From NCBI RefSeq assembly GCF_040954645.1, contig NC_092803.1, positions 9,115,230 through 9,179,229 on the forward strand: a stretch of 64,000 nucleotides of DNA, read 5' to 3'. The notes under the pieces are model-generated. The model was given only the letters and a program-made list of their open reading frames with translations, was not told the DNA's origin and made no database searches. Below are positions 35,001 to 47,000 of the stretch, piece by piece (within the stretch, counting starts at the first letter, position 1; each line of letters opens with the position of its first letter). Source of the DNA: Diabrotica undecimpunctata (taxonomy: Eukaryota; Arthropoda; Insecta; Coleoptera; Chrysomelidae). Made by a program: the position numbers and the translations under genes.

Positions 35001-38000
35001 CGTTTTGTTCAATTTTTCGAGAAGTATCTACAGTCAAACGTTGTAAGTGTCATTTGGAAACACCCTGTATGTATGAAATATTAGATATTTAATAGAAAAT
35101 ATTAGATACTTACAATTTTGCCACAGACTGAACAGTAGATTTTTCCCATATCCATAGACAGCTCTTTATAAGGTTTAATCCAAGTTGAAGCACTGGTTGT
35201 TTTAGGCATTATAAAATCACAATCTTCCTTTTTGTTACGCACAACGAGTGTTTACGCTTTGAATATCAAAACAAAAATTATTTACAAATATGAGCATCAA
35301 ATTAGAAATGTTTAGGTACCTAATTCAATAAACTGTGAGATTTTGGAAAATCCCTAAATTAGGAACAAAACTATTAGCCGTTTACCTGCTGTTAAGATAC
35401 AATAAATTGTAGATAGATTTGGGGATTAGATCATAAAATGCAAATGAGCGAACCCTTAGCGATTATCCAATAACTGAATGCCTCAGTGACCAAGACTTTC
35501 TAAGAATGTTGAGGGCTACTTAAATTGATCTTCTTTGAAATTGTAAATGTTTTGTACCTGTAGAGATTACGTACTTAGATCATTTCTTGATTAAAATGAC
35601 TACAAAATTTTATACAAGAATTGAAATAAATTGGTATGTTTAAAAATTTTCGAATACAGTATAAAAATCTGAACTTTTATGCACTTTATGCAAACTTTTA
35701 TACAAATATGCCAAAATATGAAATATTTGCATAAAATATGCACAATATGCAAAATATGCAATATGCATATTTGCCGAAGTCTAGTAATGATTTTAAAATT
35801 GAGGTAGAGAATGATAGGAACTAATACAGCCAAAATATGACATGGTCTTTCGCATGTGAAAAATTGAACAATTATCAATAGTCCATAACCTTCCTTCCTC
35901 GTAAGGAAATGGCAAATGAAAGTGGTAATATCAGTATTCTCTTTCTTTGTGCCATTTCCTCTATGATAGAATTTTCTTTTATGATTTACGTTGCCTTACG
36001 AATCGTAACAATTCTAATTTAAGCATAGTCGTACCATACAGTATTGCATTGGAGCTTATCAAGAATATAGTCCGTCCCAAACCCTTCTTTCAGTGCGTCA
36101 TAGTTGATCGAATTCTCTCTAACGCATTAAGCTAGAAGTGACAGAAAAAAACGTGAGTCTGTGATTATTATACATAGTACTTAGAAAATTATGTATCGTT
36201 CACGGGTATTTGCATATTAAAGTGAATTCTACTTACGGATGTATAATTGGTTGGAGTTTAGAATACGGTAAATAGATATCCAATCAATGTAGTAATAGTA
36301 TTTTCAGACATTTTAAGTGAAAATTTAATTTTGTATTTATTGTCATAAAAATATTTTATATATGCCGAGATATACCGAGAATGAACAAAGACTAATATTA
36401 AAATTATTAAATTATTTTTAATTAGAAAAAGAGGCTGGGACAACTTTATTACCAGTTTCTGCCGTTCGTGAAGTAAGTTTTAAATTATTCTAAAAAAATA
36501 TTAATAGTAGTTTAAATAATATACATTTTAGCGTGTTGTCGAAGCGTTAGGAGTTTCGTTACCAACAGTAAGACGATTGACAAATCAAGGCTTTCAAACA
36601 GATGCTAGCTAATATTTGCAATGAGTACTTCTTCTTCTTCTAGTTCCATGACCGTTATCGATCGTTGGATATCATGTTGGCTAATGATCATATTTTTCAG
36701 GGTGTCTTATAATGTGACCGAAGTATTCCAGCAATGAGTACTTCAGTATGTGATAATCTAGGACCTTCATTAACAAATAAATATCAACATGTTATTAGAA
36801 CTCGTGTATACAGAATGTTTAGTGAAGGTTTGTATCAAAATATAGGTTGCCATAACCTACTGAAATATCACTAGCGTCTTTACATTTTTTCTTGTTCATT
36901 TTAGGTGAACATGTTACCCTTCATGCCCTTTAAGGAAAACTGAAGGACATAGATGAAATTACCATTTCTACTAGTGCACTGAGTAGGGTTTGAAAATATA
37001 TGAAATTCAGATGGTTAAACTGCAATATATCAAATCGAAAATATCTAACGGAACAATCACATGTAGCGTATAAAAGATTACAATTTTTAAAAGAATACAA
37101 GAGAATTAACATGATTTACACCCGTTACAACCTGTTTTCTTGGATGAGACCTAAATATATAGCAAGAGAGGATTCCGCAAGAGTTGGCAAGATGGCAGCA
37201 TTAATGCTGTCGATTAGATGCTGTCGATAATAATTGGACAATCATTGTGGTAAATTTAAAGTTACACCAGAAAAATGGAAGGAATATATAAGACATGCAG
37301 AAGATATCGTAAATGAATACTGGGAGATAGCCAAAAAAAAAATGATGCCACCCACATAATTGTTAATTTTAACGAATCAGATACTGAATCAGATCGTGAA
37401 TTCAGGAATGATATTGAGCAAATATCTTAAACTATTACCGTTATGGATATTTATATGTATTAAAATGGTTCTTTTTAGAACCACGACATTTTCTTGAACT
37501 GTAAGATATAATTGATGCCAGCCACATATCCCCTGTAATCATTGATTTTAATGAATCAGATTCTGAATCGGATTGTGGATTGTTTGAAATATAATATTTA
37601 TTTTTGTTATTTATAAAAAAAGAAGGTAAACTTACATTCGGTATCTTGTTTTTTAACTAAACTCCATTAACACTATTTCATCTGCATACCGGAACTGGTA
37701 GATTAATTCAAAAATCAATTGCTTCACTATTTAAACTATTTCCACTACTTAATGTTAAATCTTCACAAAATTAAAGTATTGGCTGCCACAGAAACTTATC
37801 GAAAAATTACTTATCCGAATATGATTGATTTCAATCGAGGCTATTTTATCACAGGAATGTTTGCTTTGATGCCTTGCAATTGCCAGTAAATTTTTTTATC
37901 TCGCAATCAACTCTTAAAAGATTCTAGGAGGAAGTGTTCTTTTAAATAAACAAACATTCCAATACCATAGTGTCTGTAATAAATAATAATAAATCCATAC

Positions 38001-41000
38001 ATAAATCTTAGCTAATTAATCACTTTCCTTGGAATGTATACAATAGGAATTATGACAAACTGCCGTTCCAATATAATGCGCAATAAAAATTTTTATTCAG
38101 GACGGGACCTCTAATATGTTAATTAAAAAAGTTATTACTCCACATTTAAAAAAAAATAACCTTTTCACATTTAGCCGATTACGATCCTGCAACTGTCAGA
38201 GTTAACTAAAATGTCATGCAATAATTCTCGACATTCTTAAAATCCTATATGACGTCAAAATTAGTGACGCACTGAAAGAAGGGTTTGCGACAGACTGTAC
38301 CTATTTTTTTCCCTAAATGCGTTGAGTCGGTAACTAATTTTAAATGATAGCGGATTTTATCGGAAACAACGACAAAATTCATTTAATAGAAAATTCAATA
38401 CTTAAGTAAATTAAATAATAAGTTGTAATATATTTTCATCCCTATAAAGCCACCTTCTTCAGGTTCCTTCTCCTATCGGAGGTTGGAAATCATCATCGCT
38501 ATTTTAATTTTATTGGCCGCGCTTCTGAACAATTCTAATGAGCTGCAACCGAACCGATAAAGCCACCACTAACCCCTAAAAGTTTAGTTTTTTGCATTTT
38601 TTCGATTTGTTAATTTTTTTTAACTATGTTCGTTAATTAATTAAATTTTATTTATTTATTTTGAAAGAATACACTGCGGTAAAGTCTTAACAATCCATCA
38701 AGAATCCTTTATTTTTTAATTTCAATAAATAACTTAAAACACGCTTCAATATCATGTTTGCCACTAATATTCCTCGTCTCGAATAAAAACCAGTCATATA
38801 TATTTAGGGATTCTACAGTATTCACTGCCTTCCCTCGCTCAACCGTTTCCATCTCTCTCTGTTGTTCCATTCTCCATCGTTTAGTCCTCTCTTACTCATG
38901 GCGTCGTCTACTTCGTTCCTCCAGGATTTTCGGGGTCGTCCTCTTTTCCTCCTTCCTATGGGGCTCCATTCGGTTATTCTCTTTATCCATCTGCTGTCGC
39001 TAGTTCTTCTTACATGTCCATACCACTTTAGTCTTTTTTGTTCTATATATGTTAGTATGTCTATTTCTATTGTTGTTCTTTGCTTTATTTCGTCATTACT
39101 TCTCCTATCCATTCTTGTTACTCTGCAGCATCTTCGCAGACATTCCATCTCTATTGCGACTATCTTACTGCTGTTTTTCTTGTTTATGATCCAATTTTCA
39201 GCCCCGTATGTCATAATACTTCGCACTAATGTTTTATAAATCTGCGTTTTTGTCTTCATATTTAGGTGTCTATCCCACCATACTGAGTTAAGTTGTCGGA
39301 TTGCTGTTCTTGTTTGTCCTAATCTTTGTGTAATTTCTTCCTCTGTTGTTGCCTTTTTCGTGACTATAAACCCCAGGTATTTGAATTTATCCTTTCCTTT
39401 GATTGTTACGTTGTCATCAATCTGTAGATCTTCTATGGCTTCTTCACTTGTAGATAGGTACTCTGTTTTCGCGAGGTTAATATCTAGGCCAGCCTTGGTA
39501 TATTCTTCTTATAGTTTCTTCATCATGTAGCTGAGGTCGTCTTGGTCTTGTGCAATCACTACTTGATCGTCTGCAAAACTTAATGTATATAGGTATTTGT
39601 TCCGTACCGGTACTCCCATGCCTTCGCATTTTCTTTTCCATGTAGTCAAGGCTTTCTCTAAGTATATTTTGAATAGGGTTGGAGATGTGGAACAACCCTG
39701 CAGGAGCCTTTTTGTTGTGGTGAAGTCTCCTATGATTCTTGTTCCCATTTTAATGGACACTTTATTTTCTTTATACAGAGCTTTTGTAGCTTCTATGAGT
39801 TCCGTCTGTATTTCTAATTTGTACATTGCCTCCCATAGTTCTGACCTTAGTACAGAGTCATACGCCTTTCTCAGGTCCACAAATGCCAAGTGTATATCTC
39901 TATTTTTTGCTTTTTTCTTTTCCAACAGTTGTTCCAGTGTGTATATGTGGTCTATGCATGATCTTCCTGCCGTGAAGCCTGCCTGATCCTCTCCGATTTT
40001 GCCTTTTATCGCTTGCTCTATCTTTTCTCGCAGTATCTTCCCATATAATCTTCCTATTGATGATATTACGCTTATTCCTCTGTAGTTTTCGCATCGTTTT
40101 CTATCTCCTTTCTTAAATATAGATGTCATATATGCCGCCGTCCATTCCTTTGGGAGCTGTTCTCCATTTATGGCTTTCTGAAATATCCATTGTATCATCC
40201 GGTGTAATTTTTTTGATCCGTATTTTATAAGCTCAGGTGAGATGCCTCCAGGTCCCGGTGCTTTCTTATTTTTGATTGCTTTTATGGCCGTTCTCATTTC
40301 CCTATCTGTTATTTCTATTTCTTGTTGTGGGAATCTGCTTCGTCTTCGCCTGTTTTTTTTTCCAATGAATTGTGGTCTTTGTTCTGTTAATAGTTCCTTG
40401 TAGTAGTCATTCCATTCTTTGTCCTGTATATTTCCCAATTTAATATTTTCTTTTGAGTAAAAACCAGTCAAAAGCCTCATTTTTACAAGCTTACACCTGA
40501 TTATAAAATGTTCTTCCTTGTATCTGACCAACTTTGCAAATTCGATAGAAACAACAGGTATTTATGGTTACTAAGAAATGATTTAGTAAGTTTTATTTTT
40601 TTCGGAATTCTTATTTAAAGGACAATAAACCTTTATTGTTTTATTTATGCATTTTCTTCGTAAATATATGGAGAAAATGGTTTATTAATTTATGAAATTA
40701 CATTATTAAAGTTCGTTACCTACAAGCCATTGAAATCGTTGAATTTGACGATTTGCTTTCTTCCTATAAATTGTTGGATTGGAGCGGCATTTCGGCATTC
40801 TATAATCGCATCTACAGCCGAACAGTACGCCCAAAAATGCATTATATGTTCAAGTCTCAAGTCAGACACTCTCTCGACAACATAAGACTATGGCTCCACG
40901 AGCGACAGATTGTCGCTAGCAGTAGCAGTAAAATGTAGCTTGATAAATGAAAACAACAGCAGTGATACTGAGTGGCTCCACGCTCTGTAGATTGTCGCTT

Positions 41001-44000
41001 CGTTTCGAGACCGAGATGCGTCGTCAAGGTCGTGTCGCGTTCGAATAGATCCGGACCTATTTTTTAGCAGTAATATTTGCCATTTAATCGGATATTTTTG
41101 TTCTTGTTTGTTTATTTCTCTGTGTTTGTTAAGTTGTTTCTTTGTTTTTATAAATTACTTTAAAGTTTTTTCATACAATTTTGTGTCTCAAATCATAACA
41201 AAAAATTATAAGTTCTAAGAAAGAAATAAATCCAATATTTTCTTTATCGGTATTCTAGATAACAAAAATCAATGGATGTTTTTTTTTCAATCCCAATTAA
41301 CCGTATCAAACTATACTTTATAATAGATGCCATTATTAAACAAGAAAAAGTTCCATCCATCCAATGGCGCTACAGCCCAAATCGGGCCTTAGCCTCCTTC
41401 AACAGGCTTCTCCAACCATCTCTATTTACCGCTGTTCTTTTCCATGAACGCGTTCCCAGTCAGTTCCTGGTATCCTCATCGACTTCATCTTCCCATCTCT
41501 TTTTAGGTCTTCCAACAGGTCTTTTTCCCTGCATTCTTGCATTTAATAATTTTCTGGGGATTCTAATTAAACAAGAAAAAGTTGAATAGAGAGAATAAAC
41601 AGTTTTTATTGATTTCCCGAAAATCTATTTTTTGGATTTCCTTCTTCGAACTGGTGATTCATTTCTATATAAGTGGTTGTCTAATCATGTCATATAAATA
41701 AAATTTTAATAATTATTGTTTATAGTAAAATTTTAATATCCTTCAGTACTAATGTTTCGTTTTCGATAGCTTGGCGGGATTCATAAATAAAAGAATGCAA
41801 CAAAGCAGAATTTATGTCGCATCAGAGTTTTTTAAATTATTTTAACATAAAAAAGCAAGTTAGATATTGAAAAAGGAAGATTCATTACATCAACCCAATA
41901 TGATAAATTAATATAATCGACATATGGGAGCCGTCGATCTACTTGATAATTCAGTACCTAATTACAGAGTACGCAGAGGTAAGAAGTGGTGGCGGCCCCT
42001 TTTTATTCTAATGAAAGTTAAATAGTTAAATCTTTTGTTTTTTTTTTTTTTTATTTTTAGGTAGATACATGTATAGGATTATAAAATATGTAATTTGAAA
42101 TCTTACTTTAAGGTAGGGAATTGCTAATTTTTCTTCTGGGCTTAGGCTATCAGGCATTGATGTATCCTGTTTTCGTATGACATCTTCTATTTCACATAAT
42201 AAAAAATAAAGAAGACACTGACATCCTGTAATATTCAAAAAACTTGTCAGGATATTCTTTTAATTTGTTGTGTAAAAGCAAAAATTTTCCCTCTGTCTTT
42301 CTAGGCACTAGAACAGGGTGAATCCACCATTTCCGTTGTTTTTTAACCCTACGTCGACGGCAAAATGCCAATATTAAAGCAACTTTTTGTTGAAATGATA
42401 GATTATCCATACTATATTATTGTATTATCGGTGTGAATTTATTTTACTTATTTATTTATTTATTTTATCTGCTATATACACGGACATTATATAAACGGAC
42501 AAGATACCACTGATTGTAGCTGCGTCATATTAACGCTCATGGAGCCACTACAAGACCAAAACGCGGCGATATGCGCTGTAAACTGTCGCTCGTGGAGCCA
42601 TGATTTTACTGCTTTACTGCCGCCGTAATTTTACTGCTACTACTAGCGACAATCTGTCGCTCGTGGAGCCATAGCCTAACAGTGTCAATCTCGGTTACCT
42701 TTCAATTTATACTCGTACTACGTAAAACTCTCTGCATATATATCAGAAAAAAGTTGCTTTTTGCTTAAATGTTAAAAACTATGATGTTTTTCTATTACCT
42801 TCCCACAGAAATTCCAGTTGAAAAATAGCGCCTAGTAATTTTTCGATTTTTTAAGTACTTTTTCGGCTTCGTTTGCTGGGGATCTTCCACACAAAACAAA
42901 TACTTGATCTGTTACAGATCAAACGGCGAGGAACATTGTCTCCCTTTACAAATCAGTGATTCCTATACTCTTCCACCGCTTCCTGGATGAGCTCGATGAA
43001 ATTAAACATTCAATGTGTATCGCTGGAATCTGTCATAAAAAGGAGATCGAAGATTTTAAATGTGACATTTACACACCTACTGTGGAGCAACTGAATATTG
43101 AGTACACTTACCAATTGGAGGAATTACAAGTAAGTTATCTTAAACAACATTACTTTCCATTTATTACTTAGTTACTTATAAAAATGGAGTTACTCATAAA
43201 ACTACTTGTTTCTAGAATTTCTGGGGAAATAGCATAGACGAAATGACTGACACCATAAACGAAACGTATGCTTTTCTAACAGCCGCAGCCTGTTTGTGGG
43301 ACCAACATTTTATTCGAGTTAAAGAACTTCAAGGGGTTGTTCTTAAAGATATAGAAGAAACTATAAGGAGAAATGGACACTTGACAGATGTAATTATCAA
43401 CAATCTATTGTAACCTATGATAAATCTAATAGAAACGTGTATTTTTAGACGTACGAAGCTAGTTTGAACATAGAAATTGAAAAACTTATGGAGGGAAGTA
43501 ATGAGAAAGCTTTGTCAAATGCTTTAGATAATATTTATAATATTCTAGATAAAATGGAATTGTCGTAAGTATTAATTAAAATTAACTTATATAAACTAAT
43601 ATAAGATACCTTTTTATTATTTTATTTTAACAAAATATTGGTCATTTCAACGTGTCTTTTCACAAAGTACTTCAATTTGAATATTGAATATCGATAAAAT
43701 TATCGACCACGGCAATCTGTCTCACCCGATTCATAAGATTATGATTAATTCCACAATACATTTAGCTGAGCGGTGAACCCCCAAAATGACACCTGTACTG
43801 TATGCCATACCATAACCTTTCCATAAAGGTAAATTTGGTAAAACAAATTAAGGACAGGGTGATTAAAATATCGGACAAATGGTTTCATTAATAAACCTTA
43901 GCAGTCTTTACAACTTATTTATTGATAATCCTTCTCTACATGCAATGATTAAAAAAATCCTTTTTAACACCACATCTATTGATCCAGTGACAATCAAAGA

Positions 44001-47000
44001 AGACAGTAACATAAATCATCACACTACATTCCAAGAACATCTATATTTTAGTGCGTCTGTGTATCCGCTTATACGTATACGAGCCCTAAAAGGGCTCTTT
44101 AGAACGGCTATTCACAGTCGCTCTGAACGTGAAAATAAGTCTCTTCTGTCTTAGGAAGCAACTCTAACATGGCTTCGTATGGACGCAAATAGCGTCTGTT
44201 TTGCCTTGCAATTCTTAGAAGGCACAGATTAAAGCAAAAATCTGAATTTGGTTTGGAAAATTAGTTTACGGATTTTATCTATAATTTTGTTCATTGCCGT
44301 ATATCAAAGAAATCTGGAAGCAAATAAAGTTACCAGAAGACTGGTATGTAGGTATAATTGTACCTATCCACAAGAAAGGAGATCAAACAATATGTGACAA
44401 CTATAGAGGAATAACCCTCCTAAACGTAACATACAAAATATTGGCATATATTCTTTACGACCGACTATCGGGATATTCTTCTTCTTCTCATTGCGCCGTC
44501 TCCTTTCGAAGGTTGGCGATCCAAATGGCAATTGTAGTTTTGGAAACTGCTGCGCGAAAGATCTCTGCGGATGAGCGGTCGAACCATCTCCTCAGGTCTT
44601 TCAGCCACGAGTTCTGGCGTCTTCCTACTGATCTTTTGCCCTGTACTTTTCCTTCCAGTATAACTTGAAGTAATTCATATCTTTCGCCTCTCAACACATG
44701 ACCCAAGTATTGCATTTTCCTCTCTTTGATTATTCTTAGTAATTCTTTTTGTTTACACATACGACGAAGTACCTCAACATTAGTAACTCTTTGTACCCAT
44801 GGAATCCTCAACATTCGTCTGTATATATACATCTCAAAGGCGTCTATTCTTTTTTCTATTTCAGAGTCCATTGTCCAACTTTCACAGCCATACAGTAAGA
44901 TAGAAAAAACGTAACATCTGATCATTCGGATTCTAAGCTGTAGACTAAGGTCTGATCTTGTAAAAAATGTTTTAATGCTCATGAATGTTTTCCTTGCTTG
45001 TTCGATTCTTGATAGGATTTCTTTTTTTGGATTACACTGACTATTGATATTTGTTCCCAAATATTTTATGGAATTTACCTGTTCTATTATTTGACCCTTG
45101 GCATACACCTGTACGTTTATTGGTGTCTTTGAAAATACTAAAGTTTTAGTTTTGGAAACGTTTAGATGTAAACCGAACATTTCGCTTTGGTGAACTACCG
45201 CATTTATTATATTTTGTAGTTCTTGTGCGTTGCTTGCTATTAAGACGGTATCATCAGCATATCTGATGTTGTCTATGCTGATTCCGTTAATCTTAATTCC
45301 GCCTTGGACCTCGTCTAATGCTTCTCTGAATATAGACTCCGAATACAAATTAAAGAGTAGCGGTGATAAGACGCAACCCTGTCTCACTCCTCGTCGGATT
45401 TGTATGTCTTCGGATGTTGTGTGCTCTATTTCAATTGTTGCCGTTTGGTGCCAGTATAGTTCTGAGATAATTCGCAAGTCTTGTTCGTCAACTCCAGTTG
45501 TTCTCAGAATTTCGATCATCTTTTGATGGTTAATGCAGTCAAATGCTTTTCGATAGTCAATAAAACATGCATATACATCTACATTCATGTCTCTGCATCG
45601 TTGCGTTAACACATTTAAAGCAAAAAGAGCCTCTCGTGTTCCCAATCCGTTTCGAAATCCGAATTGAGTGTCACTCATCTGGAACTCGCACTTCTTGTAA
45701 ATTCGTGTATGGATAATTCTGAGAAAAGTTTTAAGAACATGAGACATCAAGCTTAATATTCGATAATCATCGCATTGTGAGGAATTCGATTTTTTTGATA
45801 ATGCTACGAATGTTGATTTTAGCCAGTCTGTTGGTATTTTACCTGTGTCATATATCTTATTGAATAGTGCTGTTATTAAATCTAGGCTTTTACTTTCGTT
45901 ATCTGCAATTAGTTTAAGTATTTCGACATTGATATTATCTGGACCGGTGGCTTTTCGGGATATTGTGATCGGGATATTGTGAAGACATAATAGGTAAATA
46001 TCCGTGTGGGTTACATAAAGAAAGATCAACGACCGATCAAATATTCCTTCTAAGGCAAGCTCTGGAAAAAACATATGAGTATGGCATTGATACTCATCAC
46101 CTGTTTGTTGATTTTAGATGTGCCTATGATAGTGTTGAAAGAAACGCACTCTACAAGGCCATGATAGAATTCAGCATACCAGTACACTTAGTAAAATTGA
46201 TGAAAGCGACCCTCTCAAGAGTCGATTGTAAAGTTAGAGTGCAGAACAGAGTTTCCAGAAAGTTTCAGTCTCAGATAGGACTTAGACAAGGAGACAGCCT
46301 ATCATGCCTTCTATTTAATATTGCACTAGAGAAAGCGATAAGAGAATCTGGAATAACAACCAAAGGAACTATTATTAATCGCAGCGTACAATTACTACCG
46401 TACGCCGATGACATCGACATTATTGCAGATGGTGTGGTTAGGTCACATAGAGAAAATGAATGAGATGGAGCCGCCAAAACATATTTATAATCAAAAAATA
46501 GATGGAGTGAGAAGGAGAGGCAGACACAGAGCACGATTTAATGATCAGGTGGAGGAAGACTTGAGAATGTTGGGAGTACGAAACTGGAAAGCCAAGGCGA
46601 AGAATAGGAGAGAATGGAGAGTTATCCTTGAGCAGGCCAAGACCCACCATGGGTTGTGGAGCCAATGATGATGGTGATGATGATATCAAAGAAATCACTC
46701 CAGCTGTATCCAGAATATTTAAAAATGTTACAGATGTAAAAATTTCAAGTAAAAGAGTTCTGACCATCAAAGAAATGTTCTCAAAATTAAAGGATACACA
46801 TCCTACAGCATTAACAATAAATGTAATCTACAGCATCCCTTGTACTTTCTCTCTTGTCGTTTCCATATTACTGAGGATCGTGATTTCTTCCAATATTCCT
46901 AACAATTTTTTTCCATTGGTCTGAGCTTCCATCTTCAGCTGCTTTGAGAGCTTTGCGGAATGCGTTTCCAGCTGAATGATAGATCTGTATTAACAAAACC

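Larger units (their letters stand above)
32888..35783 (-). mobile_element. hAT element 3, intact ends, perfect 8-bp TSD
   Basis: TIR TAGACTTCGGCAAATATGCA (32,888-32,907) with its perfect inverse at 35,764-35,783; target copies GTAATGAT at 32,880-32,887 and 35,784-35,791 are identical. Many ATATGCA repeats crowd both ends. Contains an uninterrupted two-exon transposase on the - strand and a MITE in the intron of that gene. Confidence 0.95.
40890..42672 (-). mobile_element. PIF/Harbinger-like element, non-autonomous
   Basis: Inverted ends TGGCTCCACGAGCGACAG at 40,891 and CTGTCGCTCGTGGAGCCA ending at 42,671, with similarity over about 45 bp. A second, inner pair of end-like copies lies at 40,972 and 42,580. 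On the - strand a Harbinger-type N-terminus is present. An RTE tail has inserted at 41,353-41,565. No clear 3-bp target duplication was read. Confidence 0.75.
44315..46682 (+). mobile_element. RTE-like element (outer), interrupted by a second RTE
   Basis: Direct repeats ATATCAAAGAAATC at 44,301-44,314 and 46,683-46,696 bound the insertion. The + strand frame KLPEDWYVGIIVPIHKKGD through DRLSGY (to 44,477) resumes as CEDIIGKYPCGLHKERST at 45,979 after the inner element and one target copy are removed. Continues FVDFRCAYDSVERN (motif A), IGLRQGDSLSCLLFNIALEK (motif B), LLPYADDIDIIAD (motif C), then a deletion joins it to the tail WLGHIEKMNEME... HGLWSQ and a GATGATGGTGATGATG end. Confidence 0.9.

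Noticed and set aside
43879..44154. 91-codon open frame in intron 8
   Set aside because: No motif, no splice consistency with exon 8, and low-complexity repeat-derived surroundings.
45230..45526. + strand open frame within RTE copy 4
   Set aside because: Shadow of the intact - strand reverse transcriptase.
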